NCBI RefSeq assembly: GCF_000208745.1
Contig: NC_030858.1
Coordinates: forward strand, 33,214,486 to 33,278,485
From: Theobroma cacao
Lineage: Eukaryota; Streptophyta; Magnoliopsida; Malvales; Malvaceae
Direction: 5' to 3'
Length of the DNA stretch: 64,000 bases
Below, in pieces: positions 32,943 to 43,926 of this stretch (position 1 is its first letter; each line of letters starts with the position of its first letter). The notes beneath the pieces are model-generated. The model saw only the letters and a list, made by a program, of their open reading frames with translations, was not told where the DNA came from and ran no database searches. The position numbers and the translations under genes were made by a program.

Positions 32943-35477
32943 TGTGAGACCCCGTCAAGCTCGATTAAAGACGGCATTGTACCGAGTGGTACAACTAAGT
33001 TAAATCGAGCCTTGAACTAGTTCAAATAGAAATTCTAAGAGGAATTTGAAAATTTTAAAACCACAGAATGGCTTAGTAAATGGTGATTTGGAGTTCAAGA
33101 TCCAGTTTGGAGTCCATCAGGAAAATTGACCAATTAGGGACAAAATGGTCATTTACCATTTGCTGATAAAATGGAGATTTTTAGCAAAGATTTGATCACA
33201 TTTGACCAAGAATAATTATATGAAATATAATTATGATTATTGGAGTATAAAATGATGTTTAGCAGTGAAAAATTGTGATTCTCGGTATTTTTGGAGCACA
33301 AGGGTAAAATGGTAATTTTGCCACTACAGGACTAAACGGGAATTTTTATAAAATGATTTTTTACCCCATTTGGTTAATATTGATCAATATTAGTGTTATT
33401 TGAGGTTAAAAAGTAAAAATAATATGATTCCGGTACATTTCGGAGTATAGGGGCAAAATCGTAATTTTCACCTCGGGGGCAAATCGGTAAATTTTTCACC
33501 CCAGCAGTTGTCAAGACCAAGGGATTTTAATTGTGGTACGATTGGATAAATACCAGAATATTTGTGGTGGAAAATGAAGAAGAAAAAGTCAAAAAGTTAA
33601 AAAATTAGGCCAATAAGCATGTGACACGTGGCATGCTTGATTATTTTCTTATATTCTATAGAAATCAGCCCATTAAATCCCCAATTCTCTCACCATATTC
33701 GGCCTAGGCAACCAGCAACAAGAACAAAGGGAGAACAAAGGGAAAAACAGGAAAACCTAGGTGGAAATTCAAAGAAAAAGTGAAGAAATCAAGGAAACAA
33801 GCTAGTGAGACGTCCGGAAAAGGCAAAGGAATTGCGCCTGAGGACTATTAGTCCGAGTGCATCCGAATCCAAATTTTTGACACCTGTGAGTGGACTGCCT
33901 CCAAAACTTGTTTTGGGAAATATAATGTAATTGCCACCGATACGAATGAATTATCAAGTTTTCCATGAAAACAAGTGCCTTGGGAACAAGCTTTTGAAAA
34001 ATGGTTTTATGTTGTAATATGTGATTGCTATGGATTCATGCACTATTGTATTATGNNNNNNNNNNNNNNNNNNNNNNNNNNNNNNNNNNNNNNNNNNNNN
34101 NNNNNNNNNNNNNNNNNNNNNNNNNNNNNNNNNNNNNNNNNNNNNNNNNNNNNNNNNNNNNNNNNNNNNNNNNNNNNNNNNNNNNNNNNNNNNNNNNNNN
34201 NNNNNNNNNNNNNNNNNNNNNNNNNNNNNNNNNNNNNNNNNNNNNNNNNNNNNNNNNNNNNNNNNNNNNNNNNNNNNNNNNNNNNNNNNNNNNNNNNNNN
34301 NNNNNNNNNNNNNNNNNNNNNNNNNNNNNNNNNNNNNNNNNNNNNNNNNNNNNNNNNNNNNNNNNNNNNNNNNNNNNNNNNNNNNNNNNNNNNNNNNNNN
34401 NNNNNNNNNNNNNNNNNNNNNNNNNNNNNNNNNNNNNNNNNNNNNNNNNNNNNNNNNNNNNNNNNNNNNNNNNNNNNNNNNNNNNNNNNNNNNNNNNNNN
34501 NNNNNNNNNNNNNNNNNNNNNNNNNNNNNNNNNNNNNNNNNNNNNNNNNNNNNNNNNNNNNNNNNNNNNNNNNNNNNNNNNNNNNNNNNNNNNNNNNNNN
34601 NNNNNNNNNNNNNNNNNNNNNNNNNNNNNNNNNNNNNNNNNNNNNNNNNNNNNNNNNNNNNNNNNNNNNNNNNNNNNNNNNNNNNNNNNNNNNNNNNNNN
34701 NNNNNNNNNNNNNNNNNNNNNNNNNNNNNNNNNNNNNNNNNNNNCAAATTGATGGACAATGATTTATGGTTGTAATGTACATGAAAGTTGACACATTGTA
34801 CTTTGAGAATTTTCATGAATTTTAGGTTGATTTTATTAGTTTAGCAGGATGGCTTTTTGTTGAGTGAGGAAAAATGTTTCTCTTGTTGCTCTGTTTTCAC
34901 TGCAGCGAAATTCATGCTCGCTGTAGCGAAAAACTCTCGGGTTTGGAAGGGTTTTAAATAGGAATTAACTAAATTGCATTGTTTTGAAATAAGTGCTTCA
35001 TGATTTTAAATTCTCTCTAATTGTTGCTTGTTCCCCTTCCTTGTTCACTCACTGAGTATTGTATCACGTTTTATAAAAAATTCATGTTTTCCAGATCAGG
35101 TGACTGTTGGACCCTAAATCGAGGAGTCCCCGTAGTGCATATCTTGGGTATGTGTCTGGCATTCGATAGTAATCCCTTTTATTGTAAATGTCTCTGCTGA
35201 AAGTCATGGGTCCTTTTGTATTGTGAAAACAATCTAACAATATGAATATGTGTATGCAATGTAAATGGCTAAATACATGACTGGTATAGTGGATGTATAT
35301 TATTATCGATAATGGCATTGTGTTTTGGCTATGTTCACACCCGAGAAAAGTTGTGTGTGTATGCATGATATGATAAATTTGTTAAGCATAGGTAAATGGA
35401 TAGGCTTGCTTTGGCTTAGTGAGCTATGCTCATTGAGCTCATGCGTCGGTCATGGCCCTGGAAATTGGGTCGTGACA
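32943..35477 (+). mobile_element. Tekay/Del-like LTR T2, solo as assembled
   Basis: It starts TGTGAGACCCCGTCAA and ends GGGTCGTGACA, with a perfect 5-bp TSD GCAGC (32938-32942 and 35478-35482) inside the integrase of gypsy F. It shares blocks with T1, T3 and T4 (for example GAACTAGTTC..., the GTGGAAAA..AAAAAGTCAAAAAG region and ACTCACTGAGTAT). No internal region is seen, so it appears to be a solo LTR. A 689-base gap inside prevents proof. It is inverted relative to T1, T3 and T4 and somewhat diverged. Confidence 0.85.
34056..34744. other. assembly gap inside LTR T2
   Basis: 689 N. Open frames that cross it are artefacts. Confidence 0.99.
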
Positions 35478-35482
35478 GCAGC

Positions 35483-38110
35483 GTTTTGTCTAGCCATCTG
35501 TTTGTAGGTGATAACTGGAAGAGATGTTGAATTCTACCCCTAATAACTTGAAAAGCTCCTTCTAGAAGAAACTGATAAACCTTAGATCCCTGTCACTGAT
35601 AATGCTCTTAGAAACACCCCAATATCTCACCACATGTTTAAAAATTGTACGAGCCATTTATTTTATGAAACCAAACTTCTACATCAGGATGAACATCGCA
35701 TGCTTCAAGAAACGGTCCACCACTACCAAGATCGTTGTCATATCTTTTACTTTGGGAAGTCTTACTATGAAGTTTAGAGAAATACTTTCCCACAGTTTGG
35801 TCAATATTAGTAGAGGCTTAAGCATTCCCGTCGATCTTTGTTTGTCCACTTTGTCTTATTAGCAAATGAGCCACGTCTTGGTATAGTCCATCACATCCTT
35901 CCGCATATGAGGCCAATAGTGACCTTGTTTCAATAGTGCAACGATCAGCCTCTAACTTGAATGTCTTGACTAAGGGGTTCCATGACATTCTCGCATCAAC
36001 TTCTGCCTTAACTATCCCACTTTTGGAACAAATGTGCATGGTCTTTTCGTTAGTAGGAGTCTATTTTCTATCCAAAAGTATTTCAACTTTTCACTCTCCA
36101 CCAACTTCATAATGGTGATTGTTTGGGTATCTCAATGCAAGTTTTCTTCAATAAGATTACGGATATTGTGGTCACTTTGCTGGCTGTCATTAAAGGGATC
36201 ACCCTAAGAGCTACGAATTCAACCTTCCTACTAAGGGCGTTTGCCACACAGTTTAACTTTTCGACTTTTTGCTCAAAGGAGAAATCAAACTCAGCCAAGA
36301 ACTCCTACCACCTGGCCTACTTGGCTGTAAGTTTTGGCTGAGTGAGAAAGTGATTGATAGCTTTATTGTTGGTATTAACTATGAATTGTGATTTTAGTAA
36401 GTAGTGTCACCATGCCCGTAAGTAATGAATCACTGCTAGTAGTTATTTCTCTTGTGCAGTGTACCTCTTCTCAACTTTATTCAACTAACGACTTTCAAAT
36501 GTAACCGAGTGTCTTTCTTGTAACAACACTCCTCCAAAGGTAAAGTTTGATGCATCCATTTGTACCTCAAAGGGCTTTTCAATATTGGAGAGTGTTAAAA
36601 CAAGGTCCGTTATCATCATGTCTTTCAAGCCTTCAAAAGCTTCTTGGCACTACGATGTACAACTCCACTTCTGTCCCTTTTTCAGTAATTCTGCGAGTAC
36701 CACCATCTTTTTCGAATATCCTTTCACAAGTCTTTGATAATAATTGGCTAGCCCTAAGAACGAACAAAGTTCAGTTGTATTTTTAGGGGTGGCCTATTCT
36801 TTTATAGCCTTCACCTTCTACATATCCATCCGGATGTGCCCTTATTTGACTATGTGGCCAAGGAACTGAATTTGAGTTTTTGCAATGCACATTTCTCTCA
36901 CTTTACAACAACTAGTTGTCGCATAACCTTTGGAAAACCCATCGTAAGAGCCTTCGATGTTCTTCTAGGGTTGAACTATACACCACGATATCATCCAAGT
37001 AGATTACCACTAACTTGACCAGATAATCATGGAAAATCTGATTCATCAACATACAAAAGGTGACAATAGCATTGGTTAGTCCAAAAGGCACAACAAGAAA
37101 TTTGAATGCCCCATACTACGTCACGCAGATGGTTTTCAATTCATCTTTCTGCAACTCTTCCTTAATGGTAGCCTGATCTCAAATCTAATTTGAAAAAGTA
37201 CTTAACACGACTCAGCTAGTCAAAGAGATCTGTTATAAGGGGAATTGGATATTTATTCTTGACTATGACTTTGTTTAGTGCTCGGTAATCCATGCATAAT
37301 TGTAAACTCCCATCTTGCTTTTTTTGAAAGATTATTAAGGCCCCAAATGGTGCCTTAAATGGTCGAATAAATCCAGTGTGAATCAACTCGTCTAATTGCT
37401 TTCATAGCTCTGTTAACTCTGAGGGAGCCATTTTGATTGGCCTTTTTATAAGCGACTTGATGCTTAAGAGTAATTCTATCTCATCATCGACAGCTCAACG
37501 AGGTGGTAAAACCTTAGTTAGCTATTCTAGAATCATATCTTGAAATTCTTCCAAAACTTGCTTCATTCCCTTAGGTATTGGATTTGTACTATCTCTACCT
37601 TTGTAGATGGGCATGACCACGTATGAAGGCTCTCTTTTCTTGATCCCTTCCTTGAACTGCATAGCTGATATAATTATCTTCCCACTCTTTGGTAGAATTA
37701 TAATTGGTACCACACATGGTTGTTCACCAAAAAACATTAGACAACTTGCAGTAGGGAAGGGGATGGCCTATGCTCTCGTTACAAAATCCAAGCCTAATAC
37801 AAAATCAAAGTCATCTATATTGGCTACAGTCATGTTCACTTTCCCTTCCTAAGAACCATTCTTAACCTTTACATCTTTAGAGTTCTCCATAATAACTGAA
37901 GCTAGTGAGTTGACTACTTTTATTTGCCCAAAGTCTTTCTCAACTTTGAAACCACATCTCTTTGCCTCTCATAGGGTGATGAAGGTGTCGGAGGGCCCCA
38001 TGTCGACCATGACTTTGGTTCTTTTCTCATTCAACAACACCTCTACATACATTAGACCCCATTAAGGCTCCTTCTCCATCTTTTCTAATTACACTTGTAA
38101 GGTGCTAAGG
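35483..38110 (-). pseudogene. gypsy F pol: protease, RT, RNase H, integrase start
   Basis: Read on minus, through stops. The protease region is near 38020-37750, with VMVDMGPSDTFIT (the usual DSG reads DMG). A linker with the frame at 37522-37737 (CVVPIIILPKSGKI, then YKGRD) follows. RT is near 37300-36950, with FFKLDLRSGYH and the catalytic VIYLDDIVVYS. The end of RNase H has NCVANALSRKVE at 36107-36298. The integrase zinc-binding start has YWPHMRKDVMDYTKTWLIC near 35850-35910. Many nonsense codons; inactive. Confidence 0.85.
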
Positions 38111-39219
38111 AAATGAATGAAACCCATTCGTGTCGGCTTTTCCACAAAATCTTCAATTGTGAGGTGGGATGGTGGTGTCTCAATATCGACAGTGCATATC
38201 GCACTGAGAGCCATTTTGTGAGGACAATCAGCTACTTGATGTGGTTCCTTACATTAAAACAAGATATCGGAGGTCATGGCTTAAAGTTCCATGATTTGTT
38301 TGTTCTTAGTTGAGATGACTCTCTAGCAAGTGGTCTATCGTTGCCTCCCTTGCTCAAGGGTTTACTAATTCTCGAAAATTTTGCCTCACTGTTTGACTTA
38401 GAGCTGCATGTCTTGGATAAAGGGTCCTTTCTTTTGTTAGAATTTTCACTATAATCAGTAAGGTGTTCTGCAGCTGCCATCGTCTAAGTCACATCTTGTA
38501 CCTTCTATTACTGTAACTCTATCCTCGTTCATGGTTTTAGACCCTCGAGAAAATAAAATAGTCTATCATTTTCATTCATATCCCTACTTTCTAACATTAA
38601 AGTAGAGAAGTTTCTCATGAACTCTTGCACTAATCTTGTTTAAGACAACTCTCGCAACTTTTGCCATGTCATATACTCAACATTTTTGCTCGAAGTCCGC
38701 CCAATTGTTGTTTTGGCTCTCACTATCAATGAATTTTGAATGCCACCATAACTTCACATCCCCAACAAGATACATTGAAGCCATCGCCACTTTGTCCTCC
38801 TTCAACTCTGTGTGCACAGCTCAAAAATACTACTCTATATCAAAAAGGAAGTTCTCTAACTCCTTAGCATTTATGGCCCCTTCGTATCTCTTAGGCTCTA
38901 GCATTTTGGTCTTTTTACCTCAATCTTTAAAGTTTACACTAGTATTACCTACAACAATAACCAAAAAATTTACCTAAGCTTTCAATTCTCCAATCTTGCC
39001 TTGAAGAGTGCTCAACACATCCTTAGTCTCATCGTTCAAGTTATTAATCATCTTAAGCAGTTTTCACTAGATTGTCTCAATGTTAGCTATTCGCTCATGC
39101 GAGACCATCTAAGCTTTTACTACGACCACCACGGCTTCTAGCTCATCAATCCTCTAATGGTCCTCTAGTGAACTCTGCGTGGTCACCATATTTACTCTTT
39201 AGCGCAGCACGTCTCGCCC
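38111..39219 (-). pseudogene. gypsy F gag
   Basis: On minus, a zinc-knuckle-like CKEPHQVADCPHK lies near 38215-38260. Upstream is a charged linker with frame 38274-38480 (MAAAEHLTDYSENSNKRKDP). Upstream of that are decayed capsid sequences that match typical chromovirus gag in position only. Frames are broken. Confidence 0.7.
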
Positions 39220-39234
39220 ATGTTCTGATACCAA
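39220..39234 (-). other. primer binding site of gypsy F
   Basis: On minus, GTTGGTATCAGAACA lies just inside the 5' LTR, close to the initiator-Met primer site TGGTATCAGAGC. Confidence 0.8.
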
Positions 39235-39235
39235 C

Positions 39236-39811
39236 TACCACAAACAACAATCCTTCAATAAAGTATGCGATAATCCGTGTGGCACTTAAGTGGATGCTTC
39301 CACACAAGTCAACCAATAACTCATTTATATCTTATCAAACATCAACAATAACAACAAATTAGACTAAGGCAACTCACATCGAAATCATAGAGCATACTGA
39401 ATGCTATATACGCAATCACTGAGCCACAAAAAAGAAAATATTTTATTAATATGAAAATGATTACAAAAGGACCAAGACATGCCATTGTCGGGCCATAAGG
39501 GCAGCCCTAAATGATTCGCTACAAAAATACCTTTACTAGTGAGGCAACCTAACAATCCGCCTACTACTCAACCCTTATTAAAAGTTCACAAAATTTTACA
39601 AATATTTCACCAATAACTATTACAATGCTTGAGATGGAGACATCCCTTTGCTAAAAGGTCTTCCCCCTAAAGACTTAACAAGAATTTTTACAAATGTCAC
39701 CAAGTGCCATTACAATGTTTGAAAGGAGGACATTTCCCTTGGAAGTACAAAAGACTTAAACTCTTAGGGAATTCTACCTTGTCATGGCCTTATACAAGGT
39801 TGGCCATGACA
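39236..39811 (-). repeat. 5' LTR of gypsy F
   Basis: Pairs with 31574-32150 over its whole length. The inner terminus is decayed (TACCAC on plus instead of TGTCAC) and the outer terminus GGCCATGACA is kept. Confidence 0.88.
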
Positions 39812-39882
39812 CCTGGTTTCAATGTGTTTTGTGCGCTTGTGAAATATTGGATTTTTTTCATTACAATTGTAGATCGATTAGT
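39812..39882 (-). pseudogene. Copia E RNase H fragment
   Basis: On minus it reads NPIFHKRTKHIETR, the conserved end of Copia RNase H. It joins in frame to HHFIG at 31573 when gypsy F is removed. Upstream, it joins the piece at 41516-41833 across an intervening solo-LTR-like element. Confidence 0.87.
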
Positions 39883-41515
39883 TAATAACTTTATTATATA
39901 GAGTTATTTTATTATGCTTTGGGAGCTTAAGTAGCTAAGACTTTGAGTTTTTAGGTTCAAAATTTAAGTATTTTAATTATTATTCTTAATTTAGTTTAAT
40001 ACATGTTGATTAGTTTAGTTTACGTTAATTTAGTTAAATTTTATGTTATTTGGCTTTAAATTATTTTAAGTTTAGTTATTGTTGATTTATTTCATTGTTT
40101 TGTAGGAAATTTGATGAAAATACCTTAGTTGATGAAAATCCATGCAAGTATGGTGATGTCTTTGTTCATATATGCTGTAGTATTTAAAGCATAACTTAAG
40201 TACAGAAATCTAATTGATGTGATTCTTGATCCATTGGAAAGATAAGAGACAAAGCTACAATTTTTATGTTAATCACTTTGCCTAGTTCAGATCAGATTGA
40301 GGTGAAAATTGCATTAAAATAGGTTGGATTGGTGTAGTTCTACACAAGGTAGCTCATTGAATGAAGGTCGTGACCTAGAGTTGCTAAAGGCTGTGACACC
40401 AAGATGCACTAGAGTCCCATAATAGGACTCGATAGCACAACTTCGTGGCACTGGTGAAGTGAGGCAGTGGTGTTGGTGGAATTTGAGGCACCATACATTG
40501 GTCCAAGACCACGGTGTCTAGATGTTAGACGAACATCCAAAAATATGTTTTGACAAGACTTTTAAAACTAGGGCTTTTGGGGAGTATTTAAGGAACCTTT
40601 TTCAAAGATTTTCAAAGGGAGAAAACAAGCAACTATTCTAGAGAAAATGAGTCAAAAAAAACCAAGAAAGCAAGAGAATTTAAGGGAGATTTGAAATAAA
40701 AAATTTTCAAACTATTAGTTTCTCTATCTACTTTTGTGTTTCTCTTTTTTTTTTCAATTTTATTAATGGTTAATTTTCTTTATATGATGTCTTTAGTTAA
40801 TATTATGAGCTAATTTATTTTTTTCTAGGATTATGATGGAACTTAACATGTAATTTGAATTTTTAATCTTTCTTTTGCTTATTTTCTATGGAATATGAGT
40901 TGTTTATTCTAATTCTATGCTTAATACTTCTAATTACTTGATCACCAATTAGATTGATTTGGATATATAAATATAACTTGACAAAGGGAGTTTAGACCAG
41001 GCCATGAATGCAATAGCATGTGTTCAATATCACTTAGTTGATTAGGTGATTTGTTTTGCATATAAGATAGACATGTACCTATGTATCGCATGTAACCAAG
41101 ATTAGAGCACAAACTTAATAAATTTGTCTTCAAGTAAATTTACATAGACATAGTAAATTAATTGAGATAAATACTTTTATGAGCACCTCAACAGAGCCTT
41201 GTAAATAACTTGAGACTCAATCCATTGAAGTCTAGAGAGAGAGCAAGGATTCAAATGAAGTGTTGAGTGATATCATAATCCTAGGCTTTTAATCAATTGA
41301 TTTTCTAATGAATTTTGCTTGTCAATTATTAGTTTAAATTTGTTAGTTTAATTTAGCTGTTAAATAATCTTTTAATTTTGACTACTTAGATAAAATTAGT
41401 CTGCTACAATTTTAATACTTAGCTTAAGTTGGTGCAATTCCCGGTGGGATTTGACACTCTACTTACTTCTATATTAGTTGTTACAATACGTACACTTGCG
41501 TGAGAAATTTTAACA
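39883..41515 (+). mobile_element. solo-LTR-like element L4 of a noncoding repeat family
   Basis: Its sequence follows the same order as L1 (50438-54341), L2 (51957-54271) and, reversed, L3 (42445-43926). It begins with TAATAACTTTATTATATAG and has a middle with AATTGATGTGATTC. The end is CCGGTGGGATTTGACACT..ACACTTGCGTGAGAAATTTTAACA. It interrupts Copia E inside RNase H. The left edge is placed where the Copia reading resumes; its TG is decayed and no clean TSD is visible. I suspect an Athila/Tat-type LTR from the terminal phrase, but no internal region is present to prove this. Confidence 0.7.
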
Positions 41516-41833
41516 ACATGAACATAAAATACGGTTGTGACCTTGGAATTGTTTCATGTCATCGAAAATTTTCCTTAGCCATGTAGCTTAATAAGCAGCT
41601 AAAGTAACAACCATATACTCAAGCCTCTGAAGATGATAATGCAATAAATGGTTACTTTTTTGAACTCCATGATATAGCTCTAGAACCAAAAATAAAAACA
41701 TAACCTCTAATATTCCTACGATCATCAATTAAACCAACCTAATCATAATCAATATCACAAAAACCAAAGTTCTCAATTTTGGCATGAATATCAAATCAGC
41801 TTGTCCATTTCAACTATCTTAACACCTTTTTAG
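41516..41833 (-). pseudogene. Copia E RNase H fragment
   Basis: On minus it reads KVLR*LKW, then LIDDRRNIRGYVFIFGSRAI and WLRKIFDDMKQ: the central Copia RNase H motifs (YLKGT, DDRRSTSGY..., WLRRIL) in order. It joins in frame to 59507-59724 across the 17.7-kb composite B/C after removing one TTTAG copy. Confidence 0.88.
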
Positions 41834-42311
41834 TGTTAAATCACAAAATTGGAAAATCAAGAAATTGGCTTCAAGGTGTGTAACAATGCCACCTTCTTTA
41901 AGTTTTTATTCGCTCTCATTTGTAGTGTGCAAAAATGTTATCGATGTATAAACCTCGAAGATACAAGGAAGTCCAGTGATTGACGACGTTTTGCACTAAC
42001 GAAGTCAATCCACTAAACTTCAATAAGAGTTTTCTGTAGCAAAATGATATAAAAGAAACTTGGAGAATATGGAGAAAGGAGAAATTGTTGCTTTGTTATT
42101 TTTTGTTGTTTGTTTTGTTGTTCAAATGAGAGTCTTTTTTATAAGCTTAGGTGTCAATTCCTAAAAGACACAGTTGCGTTTGTTTCAAACAATCATACCT
42201 ATTGTTATTTTCCAACAAACATGACTTTTCATTTATTTTCAATTTCCAACAAACACGATTTTTCCAATATGGGATTGTGTCCCATATATATTTCTTTGAA
42301 AATTTCCAACA
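41834..42311 (-). repeat. 3' LTR of Copia B
   Basis: 478 bp. On minus it starts TGTTGGAAATTTTCAAAG after a purine tract (GTGGGAGAT) and ends GATTTAACA. Same family as the Copia A LTR. Confidence 0.92.
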
Positions 42312-42444
42312 ATCTCCCACTATTTTCAAATTAATCAAAATTTTCAATAATCTTAGAAATCGATTGCGTAAATAAAGGTATCTTCTGATTAAACTTTCAC
42401 TTAGTGAAAACACGTTATAGTTAATAGAAATTACATAGTAGACT
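42312..42444 (-). other. Copia B 3' UTR, distal part
   Basis: Noncoding DNA matching the reverse complement of 2590-2720 of Copia A. Interrupted at 42444 by L3. Confidence 0.8.
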
Positions 42445-43926
42445 TGTTAGTTAAATTACTACCTGCACAAGTATACTTATCGAAAAAATAATATAATGGT
42501 AAATAGAGTATCGATCCCACAAAGAATTGATCTAGAATTCTACTAAGTACTAAAATTAAAATAATTTAATCTAATACAAACAATTAAATACAAATAACTA
42601 AATTAATTAACTAAAATGAAGTAACCAAAATTTAAACTAAAAGGAAAAATCAAAGTAATAATAATCTAGGTAAAAACCAAATCAAGCACGCCTAGGATTA
42701 CAATATCCCTCACACTTCATCTAAAACTTATCTCTCTTCCTTAACTTATTCCAATGGGTTAAATTACTAACCTAGAGTCCTCAATTATTCATAAAGATCT
42801 CCCGACTCATATTAGATAAATATCTATTTTAATCAAAACACTATATCCTTATGTCAACTAAAATTAAAACAAACTCATTAAGTTCAGGCTCTAATCCAGC
42901 TGCATATGGCCTATAGGTATATCCCTATCTTATAAGCAAATCAATTAATATGATCATATGCTATCCTAATTTTAGTCTAGAGTAAACTCCCTTTCTCAAG
43001 TTTGTTTAGGTTCCTAGATCAATTTAATTGGTGGCCAAGCAATTAAAAGCATTAAGAACAAATTGGAATAAACATTTCAAATCCCATTGAAGATAAGCAA
43101 GAAGGAGATTAAAAATTTAAATTACATGTGAGTTCAATTGCAATCCTAGAAAAATAGTTTAGTTCATAATATCTAATAAAGACTTCATCCAAAGAAAATT
43201 AGCCATTAATTCAAGTAAAAAAATAAGAAAATCATAAAAGTAGAGAAAGAAAACAAATAATTGAAGCTTTGTGATCCTGATTCTCCTTCCAACTCTCATG
43301 CTTTCTTGCTTTGTTTTTGGCTCTTTTTTTCTAGAGAAACTGCTTGTTGCCTCCTCCTAGAAACATTTGGAAAAGGTCCCTTAAATAGCCTCCAAAAGCC
43401 CTAACTTCCAAAATCTCATAAGCTCGTTATTTTTGAAAAATACGTCAAGCGATGCGGCTCTCATTTTCCAGAACCGTGGCTCTTAAAGGTTCTGTCTCAA
43501 TTTTCTTCTTCTAGTGTAGTACTTTCACTTCAACAAAAAATTTGACCACTTTTCGATTAGAACTGAGCAAAGTTGTAAACATAAAAGTTGTAGCCCTGCC
43601 TCTTAGCTTTCTAATGGCTTAAAACGCATATAATTTGGACTTTTTTAGTAGGAGATATACTTGAAAAACCAAAACATATGCAAACAAAGCAACAGTCCAT
43701 TATGCACCTTCCTTCACAAATTGAAATTATTTTTGATCCTGCTCCCACGAAAACATAAAAATAAATATAAATAACATAAAACTAACATTATTAACTTAAA
43801 ATGAGCATTTAAACATAAATTAAACTAAACTAATAAAATAACTAAAAACACTTAAATTTGATCCTAAATCTAGTCTAACTTAAACTAATTAGGTATTTAA
43901 TCTCCCATTAAATATATGTCACATCA
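42445..43926 (-). mobile_element. solo-LTR-like element L3
   Basis: 1,482 bp. On minus it starts TGATGTGACATATATTTAAT and ends GTAATTTAACTAACA. It includes the phrase GGGATCGATACTCTATTTAC found in the other L copies. The flanks AGACT (42440-42444) and AAACT (43927-43931) are a TSD with one mismatch. No coding region. Confidence 0.78.

Larger units (their letters stand above)
31574..39811 (-). mobile_element. Ty3/gypsy chromovirus-like element F
   Basis: An 8.2-kb minus-strand element with LTRs at 31574-32150 and 39236-39811, a tRNA-Met-like primer site, gag, pol and a chromodomain-like C-terminus. Its TSD is CCTAG (31569-31573) and CCTGG (39812-39816), one mismatch. It sits in Copia E and hosts a Tekay-like LTR (32943-35477). 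The LTRs are clearly diverged, roughly 85% identical by eye, and coding parts are full of stops. Confidence 0.9.

Noticed and set aside
33975..34816. Open frames of 243-266 codons across 34056-34744
   Set aside because: They exist only because N runs carry no stop codons. The same holds for frames across 49024-49372 and 57394-58327.
32943..35477. T-family units read as DNA transposons because the ends look inverted (TGTCACGACCC / GGGTCGTGACA)
   Set aside because: Only one end of each copy carries that phrase. The other end reads TTTGACA or TGTGAGACC. TG..CA ends, 5-bp TSDs and kilobase length fit LTRs.
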